DNA of 64,000 nucleotides from Aquila chrysaetos chrysaetos (Eukaryota; Chordata; Aves; Accipitriformes; Accipitridae). Of the stretch, positions 1-13,806 are shown piece after piece. The notes beneath the pieces are model-generated. The model had not been told where the DNA came from. It was given only the letters and a program-made list of their open reading frames with translations, and ran no database searches. The first letter of the stretch is position 1. Every line of letters begins with the position of its first letter. The DNA is taken from contig NW_024470383.1 of NCBI RefSeq assembly GCF_900496995.4, positions 307,501-371,500 of the forward strand, read 5' to 3'. Position numbers and translations under genes: made by a program.

Positions 1-16
1 GCGAAAAATAAAGAAA

Positions 17-88
17 GGGCTCGTCCGGGATTTGAACCCGGGACCTCTCGCACCCAAAGCGAGAATCATACCCCTAGACCAACGAGCC
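17..88 (-). tRNA. tRNA-Pro(TGG)
   Basis: The minus strand reads as a complete 72-nt cloverleaf. The acceptor stem starts GGCTCGT, the D-arm contains GGTCTAGGGG, the anticodon loop is TTTGGGT with anticodon TGG, and the T-arm contains GGTTCAAATCC. A T5 Pol III terminator follows within 16 bases (positions 1-16). It matches the usual vertebrate proline isoacceptor sequence as I remember it. Confidence 0.95.
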
Positions 89-258
89 GCGTTAGGATCT
101 ATGTTCCCGGTGTGGCTCTCGGTGCTCCGAGCGGGTCCGCCCCGGTCCCGGACTCGCCCCCTCGGCCGCCGCCCGCGGCTCCGCCCGATCCCGGCGTGGA
201 GGAAAATGATGGTGCTTTTGAGGAGCTTAAAAAAAAAAAAAAACCACAGAAAGGTCTG

Positions 259-331
259 AGGCCCCAGCGAGATTTGAACTCGCGACCCCTGGTTTACAAG
301 ACCAGTGCTCTAACCCCTGAGCTATGGAGCC
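259..331 (-). tRNA. tRNA-Thr(TGT)
   Basis: The minus strand gives a 73-nt tRNA. It starts GGCTCCATAGCTCAG, has anticodon loop CTTGTAA with anticodon TGT, and has the T-loop motif GTTCAAAT. A long T-run (about 229-243 on the plus strand as A's) serves as terminator. It lies about 170 bp from tRNA-Pro in the same orientation. Confidence 0.95.
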
Positions 332-3295
332 GGCACAGTACTAAGTGGCTCCGCCGTGGTCACCAGGGGGGGAACCCCGAAACTGGCTGCATCGCCCCCA
401 AATTTCCATCACCCCCCCAAAACGTGTCCTAGGCACCAGCCTGGGGCAGCTCCGCTAAACACAAGGACAAACAGCAGCAGCAAGGAGCACGGCGCAGCCA
501 GAAACCACCAGTGTGTTGTACAGCCCACACCCCTATAACATCAAAAATTGGGGTTCAGTCCCTACACTGAACCCCTACGAGAGTCGGGGTTCAGCCCCTG
601 GCACCTGCAGCAGCATTTTTTTTTTTTGCAGGACGTTTGGCCAAAGTACAGGCAGCAAGGAAAGCTCTGCGTTGCTGCCAGTATAACCTGGGTGGTGATG
701 CCCATTTCTCCCCTCTAAGGTTGTCTAAAGGCAAAGGTCGACTCAGTCTTTATCTTCAGCTTTCTATTGCAGCACTAATTTAAGGAATGTGCAAATGTTG
801 GGTTTGTGCTTAACATAAACATATGTGGGGGGAAAAAAACCAAACCACCCCAGTATATATATATATATGCCCCCACGCCAATACATACATGTTTTCACTT
901 AAATTCTTTCTTTATACTTAAATTCTGAGCAGGACAATCCTTCAAACCACAATTCTGATGTTCTCCAGCCCATTAGCAGTCGGGAATAATAAACAGGAGA
1001 AGATGAGCACAGGTAGCACCTTCAAATTTTATTTCCAGCACATGGGCTAGGAACAATCTGGGAGGTTTCAAATCCGCTCGGGTGATGTTTTCTGCTTGCA
1101 GAAAGTACCAAAGTAGTTTTGGTTTGCTGAAGTAGCATTTCTCACGTACCGACAAGACAAACACCAAGTCACGACATAAGAAATACCGTGTCTCCTGCTA
1201 ATACCTTTCTTATACTAGGGATTTTTATTTATTTATATCATTTCTACAGTGGCATAGCTTCAGCAGTGGATGGAGCTTAGAAAATTCAGGCATTTTGCTC
1301 ACCTTTTCACAGCTTGACCTTTCTAAGAGTTGCTGCAGCTTTAAATAATGTGGATTTAAAGCCAAACTCATTTAAAAAAAAAAAAAAAGTAGACCTTCAG
1401 GAAACAACCCACCAGCTGAAAATGGAGATGTTCATGCCTAAACCAGTCACCCCCACCTCTTTTTATGACTAATGGCATCTTAAATTCACCTGATCCTGCA
1501 TTAACATATCTCACAGGAGATGAGTTGTGCTTCATCTCCAGTAGCTCCTGGTCAGATTTCCATTATTTGGGACAGAGCTAAGGGCTCAGCTGTGCACAGA
1601 GAAAACCTTCAATGGTGCATGGGAAGATACACTTGTAAACCTGGGAAAAAAGCACCTCTTCACCAAGTTAGCAACACAAACATGGTTTTTTGTGGATTCA
1701 CTCCACTTCTGGTCTGTTTGGGTTTTGATGTCACCCTTTGCAGGGTCACTTTCTAAGGTGGCCTTTGATAGACAGCATATCTTCACAATCAAGGGCACAA
1801 GCTGGTGGAAACCAATTGAAGGTGTTTAGGGCAACCACCCAGCTGCGCACACAGGATCTGTGTGCCCTGGGAGAGAGCTACAGCATTTTCATTTTATTCT
1901 GCTGCTGCAACATGGATTTACTGCAGAGATGGGGTTAAACCCCCTAAAACATAGGAAATGCACTTGTTCAACCAACAAATTGTTGGCGTTGGAGGATCAT
2001 TGGACTTATGAGGATCAGCTATGCACAGAAATGTCTTTTTTCTCATCTTAGAACCAGCCAGGACATGTTTTTCTTGATTAAAGAAAAGCTGCCCCCATTG
2101 ACCCAACTATGTATTTCCTAAAAAGGACTAGCGTTTTCTAGAAAAGGTTTAAAAGCCAACCTACAATGCCCCAAAACCAGAAACCATATTTTTCATCACT
2201 TCAGACAATAATACGCTTATTATTTTTTAAAGGCTGCTTTGTTTTGGCAAAAACAACAGTGAACAGAGCAAGCCACGTTTTAAACATTTGCTGTCTTGGC
2301 AAAGAGTGACAACTCCAGAAAAAGAAAACAGAACACAAAAGTAAATGGGTGATTTTGCTGAGAACTGAGCAGTAAAGAGAGCCTGAGGAAATACAAGATT
2401 CTGCACTTGAAATCTTCATTACTATGGGCAAAGCAGGATAACCTTGAGGGGCTATTTTGAAAACAACATCTTCTACGTAGAGGGGACCTCAGGAGGAGTT
2501 ACACAGGAGCACCAAAATTCAGAAACATGGGTCTTGCTCACATCCAGTAGGACCAGTTAATTAGCCGAACTACCTCCTCCTAAGTCTTGTAGAAGTGAAG
2601 GCACCTGGGCAGGAGTTCCACTTTTGGCATGGAGGTGGTGACTACAGTTTGTTGGGAGCAATAGCATAATAAAACAATAGAAAATCCCATTAAATTCACT
2701 TCAGAAGGAGCAAAACTTTCTAATTTGATTTCACTTGATCAAATAGAAAAGAGCTTTGCCTATTCTGTCTTTGGATGGATGTCCAACATGTCCTGCTCAG
2801 TGTTACTCTCTCCACCTTTCCCACAGGACATTTACCCACTAAACATTTCATTTTTAAGTCATTGACACTTATAAAGGGGTGGAGGCTCCACTCCAAAACT
2901 TGTCACCAGCTTTAATGTTGATCCTTAGACCCACACAAGAAAAGAAAAATACCCATCCCTTATCAGACTTGGAGCCAGAAACCAACTACCAGTGGTTTCC
3001 TTCTCACTGAAGAGGTGAGTTGGTTCAGAGATGGGGTTAAGATGATGACCACAACCTTCTGGAGATTGCTGATGATTTCAGTATCTGTTCTCTGTTTTAA
3101 GCTAATCTGAAGACCGTCCTTGTGATATTTTTCCCTGACTACCTGGTTGCCCATCTAGCAGCTATCTGCCTGCCAATGTAACAACGAACCAGACTGCGTG
3201 GTTGATTTGAGAGTCTCTTGTGCTCAACTCTGCTGCCTGGGCACCATCCAGTGAAAACCATGGAGACGGGTCCTCAGCAAAGCCCATGAGAAATC
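332..3295. other. intergenic plus likely 3' UTR of TRIM gene A
   Basis: No convincing coding exon is visible. The stretch holds a short (TA)n tract near 854-868 and several A- or T-runs. The part next to 3295 should be the 3' UTR of the minus-strand TRIM gene A. An ATTAAA-type signal reads on the minus strand at 2911-2916, about 380 nt past the stop codon, and is a weak poly(A) candidate. Confidence 0.4.
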
Positions 3296-6200
3296 TCAGG
3301 GGCACAGTTTGATGTACGTAACGGTAGAACAGACCGAAAAGAGAGGGAACACCTTCTCCTGGAAGGCAACATTGAAGGTGAAGATGTGCTGCATGTTGTC
3401 AGCATTGTAGAAGGAGACTTCTTCCCCTTCGTAATCCAGGTACACCCTGACCTTATTGAGTTTCTGGCTGAGGCACAGCGGGGTACGTTGGGGCGAGGTA
3501 ACCGCCCAGTAGCGACCTCCATTTTGCTGCACTGCCCAGATCCCTTCTTCGGGGGAAAACTGCGTCAGACCTTTCCTTCTGACAGACTCCTTGGCCACCC
3601 CGAAGGCCCAACCGTCCGAGGCCCCCACCTCCACTTCCCAGTAATGTCTTCCCGACTTGAAGCCTGTGGTAGCCAGCACCCGTGAGTTCGTGTCGAATCT
3701 CTTGGGGTTGTCGGGCAGCTCCTGTTTCCTACAGCCCATCCTCACACTCTTGAGGTCTGCAGAGAGGATGAGGAGGTGGTTTGCCGAATCAGGGTCCAGG
3801 GTCAGGTCCTCTGTTGATGACAGCAGTGACAGTGATAGTAACTCAATAAGAATTTTTGACAATTAAAAGTCCAAACTGGGGATGTTTTTATCAGTTCCTG
3901 AACCACATCCCAACCTCAATAACTGCTCCTTTTCAGCTCCCCAGACAGTCTGTGGTGAAGGAAAGCCAAGTTCAGACCTTGGTTTGGCTTTGAGGTTCTT
4001 GAGATGCCTCCTCTCACCATTGACTCTGCAGGAAGCCTGGAGGCTTGGGGCTAATTTTAAGAGGAGTAATTTTAGATGTTAACAAATACGCTGCTTCTCT
4101 CTTCCCACACACAGGGACAAGCTACATGTGGTTGGTGAGGAAGGCCCCAGTGAAAGATATGGGACAAGCATCTACCTCACCTTTTCACATCCTCACTAGG
4201 GGTTAAGTCCCACCAGGTAAAGGTGAAGAACAACACGGCAAAGCAAACCATGGCAAATGAGGACCAAGGTCTGGTTCAGGATATCCTAGAGGGAGACCTA
4301 CAACTGCATTGTAGTCTTTGGCTCTTTGATCAGCTGAGCAATGCCACCAGCCAGTACACCCCACAAACACTGACCAGGGGGGACTCATCTGTGCTCCCAC
4401 AGTGACACCCCAATTGCCTTCATGGAAGGCCAAAACTCATGCTGCTGCTGCTAAGAAATGGGGTAACAACAACAGAAGGACATTAGGAGCAAAGAACACA
4501 ATAAAACCACATGCAAATGATTAGCAATTATATACAGTAAAAATGGACCTTAGGTCAGGACTTCTTTTCCAAAGAAATTGATATTTTTTTTCTTTTTGTT
4601 TCTGGCTCATCTAATGCACCACACACAAGATGGGGTATGCACACCTCTCAGATCATAAACTGCTGAGTATCTGTCCCCAAACTACCCCATGATGACAAGC
4701 CCTCATGGAAAGCCATGATCTAAGGTCACCTTTACACACCAGATCACATCTGGACAGCCCAAAAGAAACATGCATGTAGATGAAGTTTGATACTAACATC
4801 TTTTCCCCTTCCAAAATCAGGCTCAAAGGAAACAGCGAGCACGCTAGTGACCTCAAATTGTGGTTGTAGTCAGCAAAGTTGCCTCTGGGGGCATCTAAGA
4901 TGGGACCTTAGAAGCTGAAACATGTTGAATGCTGCACCAGAGTTTATTTAGCTAAAGGTCTTTATGCTCTTTCAAAATCCATAGATTTAGGCCTGAAAAT
5001 TGCGTATGAAGTCCAAAAAGACCCATGATGGGATTGAAAGCTTCATGGTGTTTCACAGGGTCAGAAAAGTGATAGCAACCACAGGAAAGGGTAAGTCCTT
5101 TTTTCCTTCAAAACTTAAGCACCAGGTTGCTCCCCAAAATTGGGTGATTGGCTTTAAAATAACATCTCCTGCCTTTTGCACTATTATATCAGACCAAGAG
5201 ATAGGTGCTTTCAAAGTGTCCATTAGCAAAAGTTAGGGGAAATGCACTGATGAGCAAATTTCCTTGATGCCAATCTTTTCTTTAAAGAGTGTTTTCCTTC
5301 CTTCCTTTTGCATCTCCAGCTGCTGGAGTGATTAGGATTTGGGTTTGAGCTTCAACTCAGCTGCCAGGGGCTGTGAATGATGATTGGGTTGATTTAAAAA
5401 AAAAGAATAATATGACTCCAGGAGCTCGGGTGTCATATTAAAAAAAAAAAAGAGCATTCAAAGCTCTTGGAAAAGATGAACTAAGGCAGTCAGAGGAGTG
5501 GGATTCAACAACTGCTACAGGGTTTTGGCTGGTCTCTTCCTCACCCCTTGATCCCCCAGCTCTCTGCAGCATAAGCCTTGGCCCAATCCGCTTGCAGAGG
5601 GATTGCTGGTATAGTGCACCAGCCGAGTTATACCTCTACACATGCACACACACCACCACGGACATGCAGTGAGGGTCATTTTGCCATTCTGCTTTTAAAT
5701 GGTGGTCATCAGCCTTTTTTGCCAACCCCTTAGCATTTTCCAGAGGTGTCTGGGGATGTTTGTGAGCAGTCTCGCCCCCCTAAGCTGCATGGTCCTTGGA
5801 AAGGATCCAACCCATGGATTGTCCTCCTCTGCCTTCCCCAAGGGCCTTGCAAACCCCATGCTGAAGACTATCATCTTAAAAGCAAGAATAAGCCGTCTCT
5901 TCTAAAAGAGGGCTTTGCTTTGCTGGGGTAATTCTGGCTGATCTGGGCATGGCTATGGAACCTTCACGTCAAGGCAGCTGGAGGATGGGGACAGATTTTA
6001 ACAGCACCTGCCCGTGCCTTGCACCCACTGCAGCGCAAGGTCAGAGGGATCAAGGTGGTGCCAGAACCACTGCAGAGCCCATCACTGTGGTTTCCCGGTT
6101 CACTGGCATTCCCCTGTCCTCACTGCCACCAATGAAGCAAAGCAGAGGCTCGTCCAGCATTGAAAAAGTCAATCTGGGCTGGTTTCGCAGGTTGCAAATT

Positions 6201-9200
6201 CATGACCTCTCATGTGAACTGCTCCTTTGCCAACCCTAGGAGAGCTGGTGAGCAAGTCTTCTCCAGCTTGGCATGATCTGAAAGCAACTGCCTGCCCACA
6301 GCCACAATTTCAACAACTTTCTGCAGAATTTAAGTCATCTGACTTTGCGCTGGAGTAGATTATGGAGTGCTCACACCCTCCATCCCAAACCCCAGTGGAA
6401 ATAGGAGCCTGATCACAGGCCACAGAGCAAATCCAGCAGACTTAAAGCAAGTTGTGGCTTGAAAGGGTACGAAACCATTTTGGGGTTCAAATATCTGTTC
6501 TTTCTGTTCCGCACTGTAGTTTTGTTAAGTGTAAACAGGCAGAAAGGACCTAGCTTAGCTGTCAGATCCCCGGCGTCAGCTAGAAAAATCGTCTTTTGAC
6601 TCTCGAACTGAGCAGGCTGGATCTGGAAATCATTGAGAGAGAAGAAATTAAAAAAAAAAAAAAGAAATCTAGAGTGCCTTTTTTCTTTTTCTCCCTCTCT
6701 TTGGCTTTGCAAAACCAGCTTTGCAAAATACAACCACAATTTAAAGTCTTTGCTCCAAGGCGCTATGTCTTAAATATATTCCTTTTACCTTTTTCACCTC
6801 TTCCCAGTTCATCTTGCAGGTTTTCTGAAAAGAAGAGACAAGCAAGTAAATAGCAACACCAAGAGAGTCAGAGGGAGCCACAAAATCTTTTATGGGGACC
6901 TTTACACCCACACCGCATTGCCAAAGTGCCGTCTTTGCCGATGTGGGACTCGACAGGGAACAAGATCTGAGGATGGAGCAACGCCAGCTCCCACCAGCTT
7001 GTGCAATGGGGACAAGCAACAGGGGAAATTCCTGCTAAATATATTCTAATTTTTGTTGTTGTTTTTAAAAAAGCTTCTGGACATCAAGAGAATTTGTTTA
7101 ACCCTTATTTATCGTGCTTGCCATATTTTGTTCTCCTCGTTGCATTGTGAGTTTCAAACTTGTAGTACAATCTTTTAAGCCAATTATTGCTCCAGGGCGT
7201 AGTTTGCGTTTAGGAATTTTTCTCTTCTGGGTCTGCTCTTGCTGGTGCTTGCTTCCTTTCCGAATCCCTCAGCACCATCTCGTGGCTTTGCTGCGTTGCT
7301 GCAAGGGGTTCCTTAAATGCAAAGTTTGGCTAGCCCGGCCTCAAACTATTCAAGATGTGAAAATCGCAGGGTTTATTGTACTAAAATTGATGTGCCAGGT
7401 TCAGGTTTTTCCCTCTTTAATAAATCCTGCAACTCCTTCGCTGGCAGGGTGAGTCTCCTTCTGTTCATGCACATCTCCAGAAGTCCTTTCCAACACAGTT
7501 TACTCTCCTATTTTAGTACTGCTGGCCAGGCATGTGCTAAGGGACCTTGAGACATCTGCAGCATCCCCAGCACTCCTCATCCCTTTTCCCTGACGCCTGG
7601 TAAAGGCCAGGCCTATTTTAAATGCCCTGGTTTCATTTCCACGTACCTCTGAATTTCTTTAAGACTTTCTCAAGGACAACGGTCTTGAGGGAGAAATTGC
7701 AGATGTGCATTTTCATATCCGTGCATACTGGTACAGGCTTCTGGCACTTCACATCATCACTTCTGCAAAGTAAAAACAATAAGAAAATCATTGCTATTCC
7801 CCCCCTTTCCTTTTCATTTGTAGTTGGTAGTGTGCAATGCTCCCACCCCATCCCACCAGCGGTCTGTCCAAGTGCTCAACATCACATTGCGAGGATCACA
7901 CGTGGATTTCAACCTGCTTGGGCTCAGGACACCAGGATTTACATGTCAACTTTGAAAACCCCCTCAGCTGGTTGTTGGAAAGGGTGTACTGGGTTACAAC
8001 CACCCAGCTGCTCCTGCTGCAGCTGAAATTTCATTTTTGGAGCTTAAATGGTGCCTAAACTATTGCCCTGGGTGAATTACATATCAGGCAAATAAGATGA
8101 CTTGGGGTTTCTGGTCTTGCTTGACCTTTGAAGAAACCACCTGGTAGGAAAAGACTTGGTGATAACGCTAAGTTTTCCAAGAAGCTGGAAGAGACCCAGG
8201 GCTTGCTCTGAGTAGGGAGGCAAGCTCCGTCTACCCCAGTGCCTCCCTGGGCATCTGGACTGCAAACACTGACCTTTGAACAGTGCTGGTGGGGGAAAAA
8301 AGTGTGAAGGAAGGGTAGAAGCAGCACTCCATACCTGCTTATGATGTTCATAACATCCTAGAAAGGAAAAAGAGAGACCGTGTGAAATCATTGTGCAAAG
8401 TGCGCTATGTCTCCCCTGGCTCAGAGACCACAAGAGCAATTCCCCTTCATCAAACCCAACCAGAACGTCCATCCCTTACGGCTGCAACAAGCAGGCATGG
8501 AGTCATGCCTCAGATGTTTGCTTTCAGCTTTGCAAGGCCACAGTCCCACCAGATCCCACTGAACTATCTGCAGCAACTAAAGATCCAGCTGCTTCTGGCG
8601 GGGACCAAGCCTTCCAAATGCTCCTATGCACAATACTCCAGGTTTATGCCCATAGAATCATGATGTGGTTTAGCTTGGAAGGTGCCTTTGGAGGTCTCTT
8701 ATCCAACCCGTTGCTCAAAACATGCCAGCTTGCCCAGGGCCTTGCCCAGGTGAGCTGGGAGTATCTTCTAGGGTGGTGACTACCAAAACCTGTTTTCTAT
8801 TCCATTATTTGACCATTGTTGTTGTGAACCCAGGTGTAGGCATCTGGGAGTCTTTGAGATGCTCTAAGGATCTCTCTTCTGATCTCCCACTGCTGAGAAG
8901 TCCTACCAACCTGTCCCATGTGAAGTCTTGAGATACAGAAAGATACCTGCAAGTATCCACCTGCTTAAGAGCCAAAGGGACATCATCTGCCATAACTCGG
9001 CCACCTAGAAAGCTGGCATTAAACTCACACATCTATGTCTCCATGATATCTGGGCTTCCTTGGTCTAGTCACCACCAAGAAGAGTTTAGGGTACCTCCAG
9101 GGGGTGAGTCATCCAACCCTGGGATGGATATTCCAACAGTGGAAATTATTTGCCCTCAGGAAGGGTGGATTATGAAGGTAAATTATAGGCTAAAATACCC

Positions 9201-12200
9201 TCAATAGATAGTTGCTACAAGGCAAAATTTCACTGAGATGAAACCCATGCTCAGTCCAGCCCATGACACTGTTTGCCCTTTCTGATGCCTTTAAAATAAT
9301 ATAAAGAAGGGCATAAACCATGGCGAGCACGCTGGGCGTGATTCAAACGCAATGCAAAGCTGTACCCATCTCCAAGGGAATGGGAAAGGACTCTGGAGCT
9401 GGCTAAGGATTTCCAACATGGCCTTTTAAGAAAAAATCACCTATTTTTACAGGATCATTTTTGCATGCAATGGTGACAGCTGAACAAAGACCACATGAAA
9501 TGAATTTTCACCCACAGCCAAGTACTGAAACCATCTGCAAATATTTACAGTGCTTTCAACACTCCCTTGGAGGGAATTTAACTCCATGCAGATCTATGTG
9601 CACCAGAAGCACAATCTACTTAATCAAAACTTTGTCAATTAAAGATGGTCACCCATTAGCCTTTTGCCATTCGGTGGGGTACAGGACTGCTTGATTTTGG
9701 GATGGGCAGCTTGGGTTTGTTTTTCAAACTCCACTTCATCTGCAAAGGAGACTTTGGGTAACAGGGAGGGCTGGATTGGCTCCAGCTTCTTTCTTTGCAG
9801 TGCAATCAATACCTGGACTCCATCTGCTCTCTCCCTCATACTTTCCAGCTTGGTTAATAGCTCATTTTGACTTGAAAACCCAGCTCTGCTTTCGGGTCCC
9901 AGCCAACCTTCTGCAGCCAGAACTCCGCTGCAAAAACTGGCAAGGAGCCATGTCTTGCTAAGCCCAGCTCCACGTGCTTCTACACTCAACTCCATCCCAA
10001 GCCCTCACCAATGCCTTTAAGCTGGAGGAGTGGACATCTGTGAGTTGGCATGCCACAAACCTTCAGTGCTGCAAACCCATCAAGACCTGGATTTGCAAAA
10101 GGATTTCCTTGGTTTAGGGATCTAGCCAGTACCGCTGTGGTGGATCTTCATGCAAGCTCTAATTCAGCTTTGAACACATTGAAAAGGGAATTTGTGGGTG
10201 CTAGAAAGGTCCAGACAAATTAATGGAAGAAAAATTTATCAGAGACTATTAATTATGAAGAGCACACCTCTGTTTTAGGATGTTCCTGAGCCAGAGATAG
10301 TTGCTGTGTGCTATTGCTGGTGCAGCAGAGCTCAGGGCACTCAGACACTGCCATGCACTATCTGCTCATTACAGGTGTCAAAAAAAGAAAAAAAATACAT
10401 TTATCCTCAAAACACCTCTACAGGATCCAGAAACACAATTAAAAAGGATGAAGAAGGGACAAGACTGAGACCTGAAGGCTCATTTCATCACAAACGTCTC
10501 ACCTTGAGGAATTCAAGCATGGGCTGCTGGATTTTCTCCTCCAGCTCCGTGATGAGCTTGTTGAGGAGTGTGATCTCCTTGGAGAGGTCAGTGATGTTCT
10601 CGTTCTGCCTCTTGGCAATGTTCTTCTCCATCTTCTCCAGCTGCCCCAGGAGGATGTGCTCCTGGTCGTGCAGGAACTGCCTCAGCCTCTCGAACTCCAA
10701 GAGCAGCTTCTGCCGCTCGTTCTCAATGGTTTTCTGGGAACGAAATGCAGCAACAAGGGTTTTAAGCTGGTGCAAAGATTTTGGGGTGGAGAGGGGCCAC
10801 CTGGTGAGTTTGGAGCACCTGCCAGTGTCATTGCTGCTGCTTGCTGGCAAGACTGGGTGCCTTCATCTGGGGAGGGTTGAGGAGATATTGCATGCAGCAT
10901 GCCTGGACAAAGGCCTTGAAAAGGGGTGGGAATGGGAGAGCAAAGGCCATGGGCAGTTACTCCACAAACAGCCATTATCTTCATTGCAGCTGTGTCCCCA
11001 CATGCTTTTCTGGAAGGAAGAGGCACCAAACCATGTCTGGGGCAGATACCTCAGCTCCACAGCAGATCTCAGGTGGTTTTTCTTTCCTACACTGGACATG
11101 TAGGCTTCCTTTTTCTTCCTTGGGGTGATGGGGAGTTAATCAGCACTCAATGAAGCAGAGGTGGGGACTGGTGGCCAAGAGGTTTCCCCAGTCCCTGTCA
11201 CCATCTGCTGGTCCCACCACCCAAACTGGGAGAAGGGGTTGTGTAGGAAAACGCACTCAGAGCAACATTTCTCCCTCCCTGGGGGCATCTATATTCTCAG
11301 ATAAACCCCAGACCCTGCCTTGGTGTGATCTCCTGTTTATCAGCTCTGCCAATATTCCAGTTCCTACTTGGGTTGTCATCACAAGCAAACAAACAAGTCC
11401 CCCTTGAGACAAAGCCCAGGGGCAAATGGGAACATTTTGCTCCAGGAAGTGCACTCTTTGGCAGCATGGACGAAGTTGAACATGTTTTGGTTGCTTCACT
11501 CTACCCTGCCTTTCAGCACAGGTCCAACAGGTCCGCCTGGCCCTCAAAAAATGGGCCTTCACGCTCTGCCTTTTGCGTCATGTATGAAACCATGGCTCTT
11601 GGCAGGCTGGTGCTATTTCAAGCCCTGCCAGCTGGAAAAAAACCCAGCAAATTGTGGTAATAACCCTGTTGCACAGGGATGGTAGAGCAGAAGCATGAGT
11701 CCAGGGTGGCCTGATGGTGTTTGTCCCAAGTAGGGGGGGACACGAGCCACTCAAAGCCACTTGTCTGGGGGGTCATGGCCTGGGAGGGGTGTTATTAGCC
11801 GGGGGTGGGGGAAAGGCTGTGCTGTCTTCTGCTGCCCCAAGGACAATGAGCTGAGGAAGAGGAGGAAGAGGGAGGAAAGGTAGAGGAGAGTCCTACAGCC
11901 AGCCTAGCTCTCAGCGTTGCTCCAGCACCCATCCCCTTGGCCTGCTAAGACAGTGGCTGATGTATTACCAATCCTGGTGGTGAAGGAAGGAGGAAAACAT
12001 CCATTTGCCTTTTTTGGGCACTGACAGAGTAGTGGTAAGGAGTAGATGGGGTGGCTTGGTGGGTCCTAGCCCCCTCCACGCATCCCAACCTATATCCTTG
12101 TCCCCACCACCCCAGAGCACGGCATTGCGGACACGCACCAACAGCTCCTGGGTTTTCTTATCATCATTCACTTTAAACTCCAGCAGCTCTTGCCTCTCCT

Positions 12201-13500
12201 TTTTCAGGAAATCCAAGCGTCCCTGGATTTTCTCCTAGGAACAAAGAAAGAAGATATTACTGTTTTTTCTTTCTTTCTTTTGCTGCATCTGGTTTCCTTT
12301 GCTGCATTATTCTGCCTGCACACAGCTTGTTCTTTGCAGCCATGCAAAGACAAGCAGGATTGCAAGGAAGACACGGGGACACTCTCACCGGGTGAACAGT
12401 CTGGCTCAGCTCTGCCCACATTCACCCGGACACCCACGTTTGCAACTCCCAAGGATTGCCACAAACTCACGCGCATGCAGCGAACACAAAGAAAGGAGGC
12501 AGAGGATGCCAGGGGAGGGTGCATGCACTGTTTTCATCAGCTGCTGCTACCACCTCCCCCGCGTTTGCTCTTGGCACAAGCAAAACTCAGCCTGCCTTTA
12601 ATCAACTTAGATTCATCTTTGGATGCTCGCCCAGACCTAAAATAGATGTGGGTGTTTGCTCCATCAGCTATTACCCTACCGATAAGGTGGGTGCCCGCAG
12701 GTAGCATTTGCAGCGTGATGCTCGCGTGGCTCAAGCCCAGGGCTTTTGCAGTTGCTTGCACAGGAGAAACTCTGTCTCACAGCCTCCTGGCTGCCCTATG
12801 TTTAATCCCACGCTCTCCCCAGCTGCAGAGATGATGTGAATGCATGAGAGGGTTTTGCATATCTGGAGAGGAGACAGGTTTTCCAGGTCTTTGGAAGGCT
12901 ACAAAGCAGCAGCCGGCTCATTGCAGGGTGGTTGAGCACAAGGCTGAGCATGGGAAAGCCAGCTGACCGCGCGGGGACTCGAGCGAGCACAAGCACACAG
13001 TGCAACGCATACCGCCATGAGGCAGAAGGACCTGGGGGGGTCTTCCTCAGGGCATGCGGACAGACAGACAGACAGACAGGTACCTTGTACTCCTCAGATG
13101 CCTCATCAACGGGTACCACGGCGTGTGGACGGTGCTCCCGGGACCTGTCACACACCACGCAGATGGTTCTCCGGTCGTCCTTGCAGTAAAGTTTCAGGGC
13201 TTCCCTGTGCTTCGCGCAGAGCCCGTCCTCCTCGGCACCCTTGGCCCCGCGAAGGGTGAACTGGCTGATGATCTCGGACATGTTTGCCAGCTGCCGGTTG
13301 GGTCTGAAGCTCTTCTGTTGGAAGACCTCTCGGCACTGTGGGCAGGGGAAGTCCATCTCTAGGTCCTTCCAACTCTTGATGATGCATGCCCGGCAGAAGT
13401 TGTGCCCACACTCGATGGACACGGGATCTTTGAAGAACTCCAGGCAAACAGAGCAAGTGGCTTCATCCTGGAGATTGCCAGGCAGAAACACCGCCGCCAT
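3296..13500 (-). CDS. TRIM gene A: RING/B-box/coiled-coil/PRY-SPRY E3 ligase, seven exons
   Basis: Exons (minus): 13084-13500, 12139-12234, 10503-10733, 8335-8357, 7647-7762, 6798-6824, 3296-3810. The lengths 417, 96, 231, 23, 116, 27 and 515 nt all have GT/AG borders and compatible phases, giving 474 aa. The start is the ATG in the context CCGCCGCCATGG just before the RING. The C3HC4 RING begins at C16 ([17 protein letters not shown]), followed by a B-box 2 ([16 protein letters not shown]). Exons 2-3 encode a coiled coil. Exon 7 is a complete PRY-SPRY with [21 protein letters not shown] and LDYEGEEV. The family are cytosolic ubiquitin ligases, with B30.2 as the target-recognition domain. Exons 3 to 7 are spread over 7 kb, longer than in the other TRIM genes here. 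I cannot separate TRIM7, TRIM27 and TRIM39 types by eye, so no symbol is given. Confidence 0.9.
8651..8790 (-). mobile_element. CR1 LINE 3'-end fragment (intronic, old)
   Basis: The text starting ATAGAATCATGATGTGG and continuing with GGTTTAGCTTGGAAGG, CCAACCC and TTGCTCAAA resembles the reverse complement of the avian CR1 3' end as I remember it. It is well diverged. It lies in intron 3 of TRIM gene A, in the same orientation as the gene. The far end is not clear. Confidence 0.55.
13058..13080. repeat. (CAGA)n microsatellite
   Basis: Five to six tandem CAGA units lie immediately inside intron 1 of TRIM gene A, abutting the exon 1 splice donor. Confidence 0.8.
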
Positions 13501-13751
13501 GGCCTCTCTCCTGCAGGCAAGGACTGATTTCACCGGGGCTGGATGCGGAACATGAATGCTTGGCATCCAGCCCCGAGTGGGCGTTCCTCTTCCAGGAACA
13601 AGCCCGCTGCCCGAGGTCACTCCTGCAGTGTCCGGTTTCTTTAAACTGGTAATGAAGACCTCAGCATTAGGGGACAACACGTAGGTGAAGGAAAAAGAAA
13701 GCAATGTACATCCCTGCCCTTTGCTCCCCCACAAATACTAGGCTCCCTATC

Positions 13752-13754
<3 letters not shown>

Positions 13755-13781
<27 letters not shown>
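13755..13781. repeat. T27 homopolymer
   Basis: An uninterrupted run of 27 T (A27 on the minus strand) lies 25 bases past the end of the minus-strand small ORF at 13807-14067. It could be a simple repeat or the poly(A) tail of a retroposed copy. Confidence 0.8.
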
Positions 13782-13783
<2 letters not shown>

Positions 13784-13806
13784 GGAGGGAGGTGGGAAAA
13801 GGGAAA

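Noticed and set aside
10306-11103. 265-codon plus-strand ORF
   Set aside because: Antisense shadow over the coiled-coil exon 3 of TRIM gene A and adjoining intron; serine/leucine-rich without domain.
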